From contig JAAZCN010000313.1 in assembly GCA_012513245.1 (NCBI GenBank), forward strand, positions 1-6,649: 6,649 nt of DNA. The letters are read 5' to 3'. Position 1 is the stretch's first letter. Each line of letters starts with the position of its first letter. The DNA comes from Synergistaceae bacterium. GTDB taxonomy: Bacteria; Synergistota; Synergistia; Synergistales; Synergistaceae. The translations under genes were made by a program, and so were the position numbers. The notes beneath the pieces are model-generated. The model searched no databases. It was not told the DNA's origin and saw only the letters and a program-made list of their open reading frames with translations. This document shows positions 1 through 6,196 of the stretch, piece after piece.

Positions 1-754
1 GGATCTCTTTTTCATCACTCAGTCTGTCTGTCAGGTATCCAAAAAGAAAAGTCGGTGCGCTGAAGAAAGCCAACCTTTTGTCTGAAGAACACCATGGTTC
101 CGCAACATAAGCAGCATAATTCACAGTATCTTCGAGATCTTCATCTATCTCGTCCTCAGGCTCAGGGAACTCCCAGATATTGAGGACAAAGAATGGGACC
201 TCGGGGTCAAGAGATATAGCGTAGTTTACAGCGTCACGTATCTCACCGGGGTCTGCTTCAGTTTCGATCAATGCTATAGCACGGGCGTGTTCGCCAACAA
301 CAGATTCAAGCGGGTCGCTCTCGAGCGTATCGAAAATTTGTCTGTACATCTCAAGATCGAGCATACAGCGGTAAAGGAGAGTGCGGCTGGGATAGAAGCC
401 TTCGTCATCAAAGTTCGCAAATTCTATTGCGACTTCCAGTGCTTCTTCTATCTCCTGCTCGGCGAGCAGAGAATAGCCAAGGTTCATCATTATTGTGCAG
501 TATGCCTGTGCGTCTAGGTCTTTTTCAATGTTGGGAGGTGTATCTTTTTCAGATATTATCATCCTTATTCCTGACAGAGCCTCTCTAAGCATGTCAAGAT
601 TTTCGACGCAGCCCTCATAATCCATTATTTCCCAAGCAGCAAGCTTGCCGTAAGGGCTTTCAGGATCTATTTCCAGTATCTCTCTGGCTATTTCAGAAAT
701 TTCCTCATCGGTCTTCGCTGTGTCAAGCATTTCAATAAGTTTTTCGATATTCAT
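1..754 (-). CDS. TPR/ST7-like helical repeat protein (3' end missing)
   Basis: An open frame runs leftward from ATG 754-752 to the window edge without a stop; 251 codons are visible and the C-terminus is missing. GGAG lies 8 nt before the ATG, which supports the start. The product is acidic, probably cytoplasmic, with no signal peptide or membrane segment. It is almost all helical, with TPR-like spacing: residues 19-31 (ISEIAREILEIDP) followed by SPYGKLAAWEI look like the first repeat. Residues 121-220 follow the pattern I recall for bacterial ST7-like TPR proteins: a 'LLYRCMLDLEMY' helix, then a 'DAVNYAISLDPEVPFFVL' helix-turn, then an acidic stretch (residues 198-209) and 'VNYAAYVAEPW'. Such proteins are scaffolds with no known enzymatic activity, so no specific role can be given. 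It lies 34 nt downstream of the exported-protein gene and is probably co-transcribed with it. The coding call is firm; the family is moderate. Confidence 0.8.
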   Translation of the reverse strand, partial: MNIEKLIEMLDTAKTDEEISEIAREILEIDPESPYGKLAAWEIMDYEGCVENLDMLREALSGIRMIISEKDTPPNIEKDLDAQAYCTIMMNLGYSLLAEQEIEEALEVAIEFANFDDEGFYPSRTLLYRCMLDLEMYRQIFDTLESDPLESVVGEHARAIALIETEADPGEIRDAVNYAISLDPEVPFFVLNIWEFPEPEDEIDEDLEDTVNYAAYVAEPWCSSDKRLAFFSAPTFLFGYLTDRLSDEKEI

Positions 755-757
755 TAT

Positions 758-770
758 CTATTCTCCTTTT
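758..770 (-). promoter_or_regulatory. Ribosome binding site of the TPR/ST7-like gene
   Basis: On the minus strand AAAAAAGGAGAA precedes the ATG at 754, with 8 nt between GGAG and the start codon. It fixes the start of this partial gene, which would otherwise rest on codon choice alone. Confidence 0.6.
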
Positions 771-788
771 TTGTTTTCTATTGATCTG

Positions 789-1355
789 TCATATCTTTGA
801 TATTACCATCATTATCATACCGCCCGGCTGAAGTTTTAGCATGCACCTGTAACCTTTTACAGTTCTGCTCCTCTGGACTCCGTCAAGCATGTTGCCATAT
901 ATTCCGATAGACCTTAAAGTACTCTCTGCTTCAGAGTCAGATATATCTCTGTCTAAGGAGAATATCAGCTGTCTGCATATATTCTCAAAGCGGCTGTTTT
1001 CGTAGGATCTCGAGATAGAAGAGGATCTTTCCTCATCGACGTTTGTATCGACAAAGTACATTATGGCCACATTTAAAAGTTCTTTTTCATCTTCTGACTC
1101 TGTGAGTACGAGCATCAACTTATTGCCGCAGTCGAGAAATCTTTTGGATTTTCCCGCATCCTGGATCTCAGAAGCTATAGTGACGCTCGAAATTCCGTTT
1201 TTCACTTTTACGCAGGCATACCCCATCCTCTTTAAAAAGTAGCTCGAGCTTATGCCCATGCCTTCGGAGCAGGGAGCCTCTTTTGTAAAAAGAAGTATCA
1301 GGAACAGGGCGGTGATCAATGATATTTTTTTCAGTTTAAAGCACACTCCGGTCAC
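789..1355 (-). CDS. Exported protein of unknown function
   Basis: I do not recognise this family. The frame ends at TGA 791-789. It is open up to a TTG at 1385, but that TTG overlaps a good -10 box (TATATAAT, 1374-1381). I therefore prefer the GTG at 1355; GTG 1346 is a second option, and none of the candidates has a strong ribosome binding site. From GTG 1355 the product is 188 residues. It begins with a signal peptide: basic FKLKK, a hydrophobic core (ISLITALFLILLF) and a polar region around residues 25-31 (KEAPCSE). The lone Cys there does not fit a lipobox well. The mature part of about 155 residues is mixed alpha/beta with a Ser/Glu-rich middle (DEERSSSISRSYE), three further Cys that could pair, and a hydrophobic C-terminus (GGMIMMVISKI). 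The likely location is periplasm or outer face of the membrane. It appears to be first in a leftward transcript with the TPR/ST7-like gene 34 nt downstream. Confidence 0.7.
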   Translation of the reverse strand: MTGVCFKLKKISLITALFLILLFTKEAPCSEGMGISSSYFLKRMGYACVKVKNGISSVTIASEIQDAGKSKRFLDCGNKLMLVLTESEDEKELLNVAIMYFVDTNVDEERSSSISRSYENSRFENICRQLIFSLDRDISDSEAESTLRSIGIYGNMLDGVQRSRTVKGYRCMLKLQPGGMIMMVISKI

Positions 1356-1373
1356 ATAATATTTTATCTCTGC

Positions 1374-1405
1374 ATTATATAGCAATTTTGCCGAATCTCT
1401 TACAA
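1374..1405 (-). promoter_or_regulatory. Candidate promoter of the leftward exported-protein gene
   Basis: Read on the minus strand, TTGTAA (1405-1400) is followed after 18 nt by TATATA (1381-1376), within TATATAAT. The -10 is good and the -35 fair. It lies just upstream of the GTG starts and overlaps the far-upstream TTG, which argues against the longer reading of the gene. The -35 hexamer is shared with the opposite-strand promoter candidate. Confidence 0.45.
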
Positions 1406-1428
1406 GTAAATGAGGTTAAGATTATATC
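1400..1428 (+). promoter_or_regulatory. Candidate promoter of the GH18 gene
   Basis: TTACAA (1400-1405) and TATATC (1423-1428) are separated by 17 nt. Each matches the sigma-70 consensus only partly (3/6 and 4/6), so this rests mainly on position: about 27 nt before the gene's start and 10 nt before its ribosome binding site. Confidence 0.35.
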
Positions 1429-1440
1429 AGAAGTTTAGAA

Positions 1441-1445
1441 AGGGG
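1441..1445 (+). promoter_or_regulatory. Ribosome binding site that decides the TTG start of the GH18 gene
   Basis: AGGGG sits 9 nt before TTG 1455. An in-frame TAA at 1449-1451 closes the frame immediately upstream, so TTG 1455 is the furthest possible start. The first in-frame ATG (1482) has no Shine-Dalgarno sequence before it. Confidence 0.6.
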
Positions 1446-1454
1446 TTATAAGAA

Positions 1455-2900
1455 TTGATCGATATAAAATTTTTGAACCGCATGTTCCTTCTTTCCCTCC
1501 TGTTTTTTACTCTTATCTTTAGTTCCATAGCAAGTGCCGACGACGGTGACAGGTACATTGATGTAATTTTCTCTGATGGAATTTCAAGAGATCTGGCAGG
1601 GACAGCTATCGTTCGCGGGAAGGATCTCTGGGTGTCCGCTGAAGCACTTAGGTCCCTGGGAGTTCCATTAATGGGCGGACCGAACGGAAAGGGTTTCCTG
1701 ATCGAGGTTAAAGAACCTTCCAAAGTATTTGGAATAAAGGAACTCGATAAGCTGGCAGGAAGAGCCATAACTCTCTATTTCCCTTCAATGGACAATGAGG
1801 GGACCTCTTATTTCAATGTAAAAGGTCTGGAACAATTGACAGGGATCGCAGCAGAGGAGACAAACGCAGGGCTGGAACTAAAAAAAATCACTGTCAATAC
1901 TCCTTTAAACAGGAAAAAGACTGATCAGGCGTCGCTGAAAAATAAACGGATAACGCTTGTATGGGCACACATCACCAGGAATAATCCCGACCTTGGAGCG
2001 GAAGACCGTGTTGATGCACTCGATGTCATCTCTCCTACCTGGTTCAACCTTACTGACGGAAGCGGAAACATGGCGAACAGGACTTCAGCATCCTATGTTG
2101 AGGCTGCGCGCGAAAAAGGATACCGGATATGGCCCCTTGTCTCAAACGGTTTCAGTAAAGAGAACACTTCACGGTTTTTCAACGACACAACTGCCGTCAA
2201 CCTCTTTATAGCAAGGCTGCTCTGTTATTCTAAGCTCTATGGTTTTGACGGTATAAACATAGATTTTGAAAATGTAGACGTTGCCGACAGGGATAAATTT
2301 GTGCGTTTCATCTCACTGCTGAGCGGCTATCTCAAAGGGCAGGGGCTTGTCAGCTCTGTAGATGTCCATGTGCCGGGCAACAGCAATTTGTCAAGAAGCC
2401 ACGACAGAGCCGGTCTTTCGAAACACGTGGATTACGTAATGCTCATGGCCTATGACGAACATTGGAGAACTTGCCCGAGGGCTGGTTCTGTAGCTTCGAT
2501 GCCATGGGTCGAGCGTGCTGTTCAGAAAACCATAGAGGAGGGTGTGCCTCCGGCAAAACTGATACTGGGTGTCCCTTTCTACATGAGAAAATGGGAAGAG
2601 ACCCCTGCAGGCCAGGGAAAGGTGAAAGTAAAAGGCTCCACTCTCACTATGGCTGAGTCCGATTCAATAATTTCCCAGAGAGGACTCTCCCCGATATGGC
2701 TCAGTGATAAAGGGCAGTATTTCTACTCCTATCTTTCAGAGGGAAAGACCTATAAGGTATGGGTAGAAAACCGGGATTCAATCAAAACCAAGCTCTCTAT
2801 CCTGGATAAGTACCGTCTTGCCGGAGTTGCAGGATGGAGAAAAGGCCATGAAACTCCCGATATCTGGGATACGATAAAAACTGCTGTCGGAAACAAGTGA
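1455..2900 (+). CDS. Exported GH18 family glycosidase with N-terminal stalk domain (spore-hydrolase type)
   Basis: A 481-residue secreted glycan hydrolase. Residues 1-28 are a signal peptide (core LLSLLFFTLIFSSIASA). Residues about 33-146 resemble the copper amine oxidase N-terminal-like stalk domain, a non-catalytic binding module, with a half-repeat around LWVSAEALRSLGV and YFNVKGLEQLTGI. Residues about 163-478 are a family 18 barrel. The catalytic strand is DGINIDFEN (265-273), with E272 the expected proton donor. MAYDEHW (331-337), GVPFY (372-376) and the final-strand W461 are other family landmarks. DGINIDFE, with Asn in place of the first inner Asp of DxxDxDxE, is common in the YaaH/SleL/CFLE branch, whose known members act on peptidoglycan; the substrate here is therefore probably cell-wall glycan rather than chitin, by inference. 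The gene stands alone, divergent from the exported-protein gene, and is closed by the terminator at 2924-2973. The start is TTG. Confidence 0.9.
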   Translation: MIDIKFLNRMFLLSLLFFTLIFSSIASADDGDRYIDVIFSDGISRDLAGTAIVRGKDLWVSAEALRSLGVPLMGGPNGKGFLIEVKEPSKVFGIKELDKLAGRAITLYFPSMDNEGTSYFNVKGLEQLTGIAAEETNAGLELKKITVNTPLNRKKTDQASLKNKRITLVWAHITRNNPDLGAEDRVDALDVISPTWFNLTDGSGNMANRTSASYVEAAREKGYRIWPLVSNGFSKENTSRFFNDTTAVNLFIARLLCYSKLYGFDGINIDFENVDVADRDKFVRFISLLSGYLKGQGLVSSVDVHVPGNSNLSRSHDRAGLSKHVDYVMLMAYDEHWRTCPRAGSVASMPWVERAVQKTIEEGVPPAKLILGVPFYMRKWEETPAGQGKVKVKGSTLTMAESDSIISQRGLSPIWLSDKGQYFYSYLSEGKTYKVWVENRDSIKTKLSILDKYRLAGVAGWRKGHETPDIWDTIKTAVGNK

Positions 2901-2923
2901 GAGAGTGATACCAAGCAATCAGC

Positions 2924-2973
2924 AAAAAGAGGGGGGGTAAGAAACATTAGGTTTCTTAAAGCCCCCTCTTTTT
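2924..2973. terminator. Bidirectional intrinsic terminator between convergent genes
   Basis: The outer arms 2924-2935 (AAAAAGAGGGGG) and 2962-2973 (CCCCCTCTTTTT) pair perfectly over 12 bp. Inside, TAAGAAAC (2938-2945) pairs perfectly with GTTTCTTA (2951-2958) around a 5-nt loop, leaving a small 2/3-nt internal loop. The outer arm provides a T-run for each direction. It lies 24 nt after the GH18 stop and about 50 nt after the DUF2207 stop, so it can end both transcripts. Confidence 0.9.
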
Positions 2974-3024
2974 ATTCAAATAGTCGATAACCCAACTTTT
3001 CCATCTATTGCTGCCAACCTTAGA

Positions 3025-4938
3025 CTACCAGCCGCTTGCGCCTCCGCCGCCTCCGCCGCCTCCAGCAAAGCCACCGCCTCCCATGCCTGAAGAGGACCCT
3101 GGGGCAGACTGAGGAGCCATGCTTTGCCCCAGGCTGCTGCCAAGGTTTGACGAGAAATCATTCAGTCCCGCGCCACTTAGGAACAAATACGGTGAAGGTC
3201 CGGAATACCATTCAGGCTTATAGCTTGCTTTTGTCAAAACGCTTTCAAATCTGTTGCCCCACGTCTTTGCAACATCAAGTGCAAGTGCGTATGGAAGCAG
3301 TTTTTCAAAGAGTTCCGGAGTCTCTTCCGGCGGGTTAAACATTTCAAGCCGTTCTTTTTCTGCTGTATCCATATAGAGTTTAAGGCCTTCTGAGTCGCTC
3401 AAAATATTGCTGCCCTTAGTGGTCCTTGAGACCATCAGTGGGCGCATTACAGCAATGACGCCCGCTGAAGCGACGAAAAGCGCAAATGTGAAGGGGGACA
3501 TTCCCTCGCCGGCAATTGCTATCGAACCTACGAGAGCCACCGCAATGGCAGGAAAAGCTCTTACAAGAAATTGCTTTATATTCTGCCCGCCTGTATTTGC
3601 AGCTTTACTCAGTCTCATCCCCAGGGCAATAATAAGCAGTCCACAAACCGCTGCCATTAGAGTGTTTAAGGGATATTCACCGCTGAATGGGTAGCTTGCT
3701 GCTGCTCCAAGTCCGTATAAAGCAAGACCGGGGATCATCTTATCCGTGTTCCTTGTAAAGATGGCAGAGTTTGCTTTTCTCAGATTTCTTGCGAGGCTTC
3801 TCATTGCACTTGAAATTATGCCACTGTTGTCCTGTAACAGGGCTACGCTGTCTATGCTGCCCGGGAAAAGCTGCATCATAAGAGCTTCTTCTTCCGGCTG
3901 CAGTTTTTCCGGTTCGGTATCTTTCTCATAAAGTACAAAGTGTCCCTTGCCCTTCCCAAAGAAGGTCCCTTTTCCTTCAACTTCCTGGATCTTGATGGCA
4001 CCCTTAACAGCCAGTCCGATTATTGCAGCAGTAAAGCCTGTCTGATCGAGCCGCATATCCCTTACATACCTCAGGAATGCAGGTGATGCACCATCGGGCG
4101 CGTAGAAAAGTGGGATCACTGTCTTTTTATCCGGGTCCTTTCCCCACTTCCTCCAAGCGAACCAGAACCATCCGGAGATCAACGCAAAAGTTGCTGCCGC
4201 GATCCCTCCTTGAGCTTTTTCGTTGTCTTTGGCCGGAGGCGGCGGTGGAGTGACCAGCCCTTTAGGCCAGGTGTAGACAACAGTTAAGACCTCTCCCGGC
4301 TGGAGCGTCCCTGTTGTTTGGACGCTTCCTGAATCCAGACGTGCTCTGCTGTTATCACCTTTTGTGCCTTGCTGGCCGACATACCACTCTATCGTGTTAA
4401 ATCCTTCTCCGAAACTCTTTCCCGGAAGCGCGACTCTGCACGAGGCTTCAAGCACAGGAAAAGAAAAGTCTTTTCCTGTAACGTTCCAGTAGAGTTCATC
4501 GTGGTCATCAAAAAAACCTATGTGTCTTTCGACTTGATATCTTATCAAGAAGGTGTGGAGTCCCTTTGGTATGATCTTATTTGCGTCACCGATCTTTACA
4601 TTGACGTTTATCCCAGATCTTACCGAGCTCCATGAGACATCTTGACCGTCCAGCTTGATGTCAATTATCTCTAATCCGAGTTCTATGGAATTGCCCTCTC
4701 CGTCCCTGTATTCGACAGGAAGTGATCGTATTATGCCTCTGTTGATCTCGATATTTTCTACATTGACTAAAATTTCTTCTGTTACTTCGACAGAGCTGTT
4801 TTCATTAATTACTAAGTCAGCATGGAATCTGTTGAATGTTTCCATTGCCTCAGCAAACTGAGCTGCTGATAAGATGACAAAAACAGCCGCACATAACAGA
4901 GCAGTTTTTATAAAAAGAACGTCTCTCCTGATCCTCAT
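3025..4938 (-). CDS. DUF2207 (YciQ-like) membrane protein with Gly-rich C-terminus
   Basis: A 637-residue membrane protein of unknown biochemical role. I choose ATG 4938 because GGGAGGGG sits 4 nt before it; the frame is open further up, but only from a TTG inside lemA. Residues about 7-31 are a signal peptide ending FAEA. Residues about 32-225 form the DUF2207 N-terminal domain, predicted outside the membrane, with the family landmark DELYWNVTG (147-155). A linker PPPPP (231-235) leads into a transmembrane helix (about 245-262). A region rich in charged residues follows, then four more hydrophobic segments (about 401-419, 424-441, 460-477, 480-499), then a soluble region of about 110 residues. 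The tail is Ser/Gly-rich, with a run of eight Gly ending GASGW, as is usual for this family. It lies 34 nt downstream of lemA, the standard partner, and the two presumably act together at the membrane. Length is normal for the family. Confidence 0.92.
   Translation of the reverse strand: MRIRRDVLFIKTALLCAAVFVILSAAQFAEAMETFNRFHADLVINENSSVEVTEEILVNVENIEINRGIIRSLPVEYRDGEGNSIELGLEIIDIKLDGQDVSWSSVRSGINVNVKIGDANKIIPKGLHTFLIRYQVERHIGFFDDHDELYWNVTGKDFSFPVLEASCRVALPGKSFGEGFNTIEWYVGQQGTKGDNSRARLDSGSVQTTGTLQPGEVLTVVYTWPKGLVTPPPPPAKDNEKAQGGIAAATFALISGWFWFAWRKWGKDPDKKTVIPLFYAPDGASPAFLRYVRDMRLDQTGFTAAIIGLAVKGAIKIQEVEGKGTFFGKGKGHFVLYEKDTEPEKLQPEEEALMMQLFPGSIDSVALLQDNSGIISSAMRSLARNLRKANSAIFTRNTDKMIPGLALYGLGAAASYPFSGEYPLNTLMAAVCGLLIIALGMRLSKAANTGGQNIKQFLVRAFPAIAVALVGSIAIAGEGMSPFTFALFVASAGVIAVMRPLMVSRTTKGSNILSDSEGLKLYMDTAEKERLEMFNPPEETPELFEKLLPYALALDVAKTWGNRFESVLTKASYKPEWYSGPSPYLFLSGAGLNDFSSNLGSSLGQSMAPQSAPGSSSGMGGGGFAGGGGGGGGASGW
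3041..3063. repeat. 9-bp tandem repeat encoding the poly-Gly tail of the DUF2207 protein
   Basis: CCTCCGCCG occurs twice in tandem followed by a partial third copy (CCTCC). On the coding strand these read as consecutive glycine codons within the GGGGGGGG run. In-frame copy gain or loss would change the tail length by three residues without a frameshift. Confidence 0.7.
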
Positions 4939-4942
4939 CTTT

Positions 4943-4971
4943 CCCCTCCCACCAAATATCACAATATGGTG
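4943..4971 (-). promoter_or_regulatory. Intercistronic hairpin next to the DUF2207 ribosome binding site
   Basis: On the coding strand CACCA (4971-4967) can pair with TGGTG (4954-4950), extended by TAT/ATA with a two-base bulge around a TGTG loop. The stem ends exactly where the ribosome binding site GGAGGGG (4949-4943) begins. There is no T-run, so it is not a terminator; it could stabilise the downstream message or tune translation. The ribosome binding site is firm, the role of the hairpin speculative. Confidence 0.4.
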
Positions 4972-4972
4972 C

Positions 4973-5521
4973 TTAAAATGAAACTTTCGGATTTTCTCTT
5001 GCGTCATTCTCCGCTTCAAAGAATGGTGCTTCTTTAAAACCGAACTGCCTTGCGATCAAAACAGCAGGAAAACGCTGGATGGTCGTATTCAGATTTCTTA
5101 CGGTCCCGTTGTAGTAACGCCTGGACATCTGTATTTCATCCTCTATCGTTCCCAGCTGCTGCTGAAGGTCAAGAAAATTCGTGTTTGCCTTCAGGTCGGG
5201 ATAGTTTTCTGCTACAGCAAACAGTGTCCGCAGCGTTCCGGTCAAGGCGTTTTCTGCCTGCAGCCTTGCTTCAGGATCATTTCCTGCGTTCATTACCGCT
5301 GCACGGGCGTTTGTTACACCATGAAGGGTCTCCTTTTCGTGTGAAGCGTATCCCTTAACAGTCTCAATTATATTTGGTATCAGGTCCGAACGTCTTTTAA
5401 GCTGTACGTCGATACCGCTCCATCCCTCTTTCATCAAATTACGAAGCTTTACCAGACCGTTGTAAGTGGTCATGAGCCATATTGCTAAAACTGCGACTGC
5501 TGCCAGTAAAAATATCATCAT
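4973..5521 (-). CDS. lemA: LemA family membrane protein
   Basis: A 182-residue LemA protein, close to the usual length of about 185. Residues 2-18 form a single N-terminal membrane anchor (FLLAAVAVLAIWLM). The family hallmark follows: YNGLVKLRNLMKEGWSGIDV (20-39), then QLKRRSDLIPNIIETVKGYA (40-59) and HE (61-62). The rest is a long helical bundle with YPDLKAN (107-113), FLDLQQQL (116-123), IEDEIQMSRRYYN (127-139) and the usual ending in PFFEAENDAR (166-175) and PKVSF. LemA proteins are membrane-anchored helical bundles whose molecular role is not established. ATG 5521 is set by AGGAGGAG 7 nt upstream; the ATG immediately after it is a possible alternative. It is the first gene of the leftward lemA-DUF2207 operon, and the whole protein looks intact. 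Confidence 0.96.
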   Translation of the reverse strand: MMIFLLAAVAVLAIWLMTTYNGLVKLRNLMKEGWSGIDVQLKRRSDLIPNIIETVKGYASHEKETLHGVTNARAAVMNAGNDPEARLQAENALTGTLRTLFAVAENYPDLKANTNFLDLQQQLGTIEDEIQMSRRYYNGTVRNLNTTIQRFPAVLIARQFGFKEAPFFEAENDARENPKVSF

Positions 5522-5629
5522 AATAAATCTCCTCCTGTTGGTTTGATCCGTGTAAATTATACCTTCTTTATAGCAGCTCTGTGGTATTATTTACCGGTAT
5601 CACATATATTTCTTAAAAGGGTGGTTGCA
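5522..5629. promoter_or_regulatory. Divergent promoter region between lemA and the small membrane-protein operon
   Basis: Leftward, a perfect TATAAT lies at 5561-5556 on the minus strand, about 35 nt before lemA, but no convincing -35 is seen 16-18 nt upstream. Rightward, TGGTATTAT (5582-5590) reads as an extended -10, also without a clear -35, 40 nt before the next start. The lemA ribosome binding site (AGGAGGAG, 5536-5529) and the rightward one (AAGGGTGG, 5617-5624) are at the two ends. The -10 calls are moderate; transcription start sites are unknown. Confidence 0.4.
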
Positions 5630-5860
5630 ATGAAACTTGGTACAGCCAGAATGATAAATAAATTTTCAAAAGTTTTTCTTGCCGCTGCAGTAACGGGCCT
5701 TATTTTATTTTTTGTTGTTTACTTTAAGGGGCGCATAGAGTTTAAATATGTATCGCTTCCTGTAATGGCCTGTTTCATAGGGATCACATGGTTGGCTACC
5801 TCAAAAGCAGCGGTCATGATGCTCGAAGAAGAAAAGAAAAAGGAGGCAGGCACGAAATGA
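5630..5860 (+). CDS. Small two-helix membrane protein, unknown function
   Basis: A 76-residue protein of no family I recognise. The frame is open further upstream, but ATG 5630 has AAGGGTGG 5 nt before it, and the upstream extension would run back across the promoter region to next to the lemA start, so I take 5630. It has two hydrophobic segments, residues about 15-32 (VFLAAAVTGLILFFVVYF) and 40-58, separated by a short basic/polar turn (KGRIEFK), and a highly charged tail (LEEEKKKEAGTK). This is the shape of a small integral membrane protein with its charged tail in the cytoplasm. Its TGA overlaps the ATG of the next gene (ATGA), so the two are translationally coupled. It is transcribed away from lemA. 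Confidence 0.75.
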   Translation: MKLGTARMINKFSKVFLAAAVTGLILFFVVYFKGRIEFKYVSLPVMACFIGITWLATSKAAVMMLEEEKKKEAGTK

Positions 5861-6141
5861 TCGTAAGTCTTGAAGACCCGGCAGGGCAGCTTCGGACTGC
5901 AAAAATCGGTTTTAGTTGGACAGTCTTCTTTTTTGGTTTTTGTGTGCCTATTTTTAGAGGCGATGCGAAATGGGCTTTGATAATGTTCGCTACAAGTGTC
6001 CTCACATTATGGCTGGCAAATATTATATTTTGTTTCACATATAACAGAACATACATAAGGGATCTTTTGAGCAAAGGCTTTCGTCCCGCAGATGAAGAGT
6101 CCCGTCAGGCACTCGTCGAAAAAGGATTCATATCAGGCTGA
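5857..6141 (+). CDS. Small two-helix membrane protein resembling HrgC-annotated proteins
   Basis: A 94-residue protein starting at ATG 5857, which overlaps the stop of the previous gene by ATGA; AGGAGG at 5841-5846 lies inside that gene, 10 nt upstream. A short polar N-terminus with SLEDPAGQLRTAKIG leads into a membrane hairpin: segment one FSWTVFFFGFCVPIF (19-33), turn RGDAK, segment two WALIMFATSVLTLWLANIIF (39-58). The C-terminal part is polar with YNRTYIRDLLSKGFRPADEE (62-81). The pattern 'K.GFSWT.FFFGF.VP.FRGD.KWA' matches what I remember of small membrane proteins annotated HrgC in several bacteria; this is recall, not a search, and no function is established. It is the last gene of the rightward pair and ends 21 nt from the convergent desulfurase gene. 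Confidence 0.8.
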   Translation: MIVSLEDPAGQLRTAKIGFSWTVFFFGFCVPIFRGDAKWALIMFATSVLTLWLANIIFCFTYNRTYIRDLLSKGFRPADEESRQALVEKGFISG

Positions 6142-6160
6142 TATAAATATTTCCGGCAGT

Positions 6161-6196
6161 TCTCAGTGCTTTGCAAGCTCAGCCATCGCACTGAGA
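6161..6196. repeat. 9-bp inverted repeat at the convergent gene ends
   Basis: TCTCAGTGC (6161-6169) and GCACTGAGA (6188-6196) are perfect reverse complements around an 18-nt loop. The left arm contains the desulfurase stop codon. Neither strand shows a T-run after the stem, so it is not a typical intrinsic terminator, though it could stop or protect the ends of the two convergent transcripts. No better terminator is visible in the 21 nt between the genes. Confidence 0.45.

Noticed and set aside
287..517. Open frame on the plus strand opposite the TPR/ST7-like gene
   Set aside because: It is antisense to a well-supported coding sequence, lacks a ribosome binding site and shows no recognisable motif.
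1356..1385. TTG at 1385 as start of the leftward exported protein
   Set aside because: It overlaps the best -10 box in the region, has only a weak ribosome binding site, and would give a long signal-peptide n-region containing Glu.
1410..1451. 13-codon leader ORF (ATG 1410, TAA 1449-1451) before the GH18 gene
   Set aside because: No ribosome binding site, no run of one amino acid and no attenuator-like hairpins; it overlaps the candidate -10.
3036..3338. Arg/Leu-rich open frame on the plus strand opposite the Gly-rich tail
   Set aside because: Its composition is what the complement of glycine codons produces; it is antisense to the DUF2207 gene and has no independent support.
4939..5019. 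Extension of the DUF2207 reading frame up to a TTG at 5019
   Set aside because: It would start inside lemA, lacks a ribosome binding site and puts about 27 residues before a clean signal peptide. ATG 4938 has a strong site 4 nt upstream.
5543..5629. N-terminal extension of the 76-residue membrane protein
   Set aside because: It begins just beyond the lemA start and runs through the divergent promoter region; ATG 5630 has a good ribosome binding site.
5788..5856. N-terminal extension of the HrgC-like protein
   Set aside because: It lies within the upstream gene; the ATGA overlap with AGGAGG in front gives a clear start at 5857.
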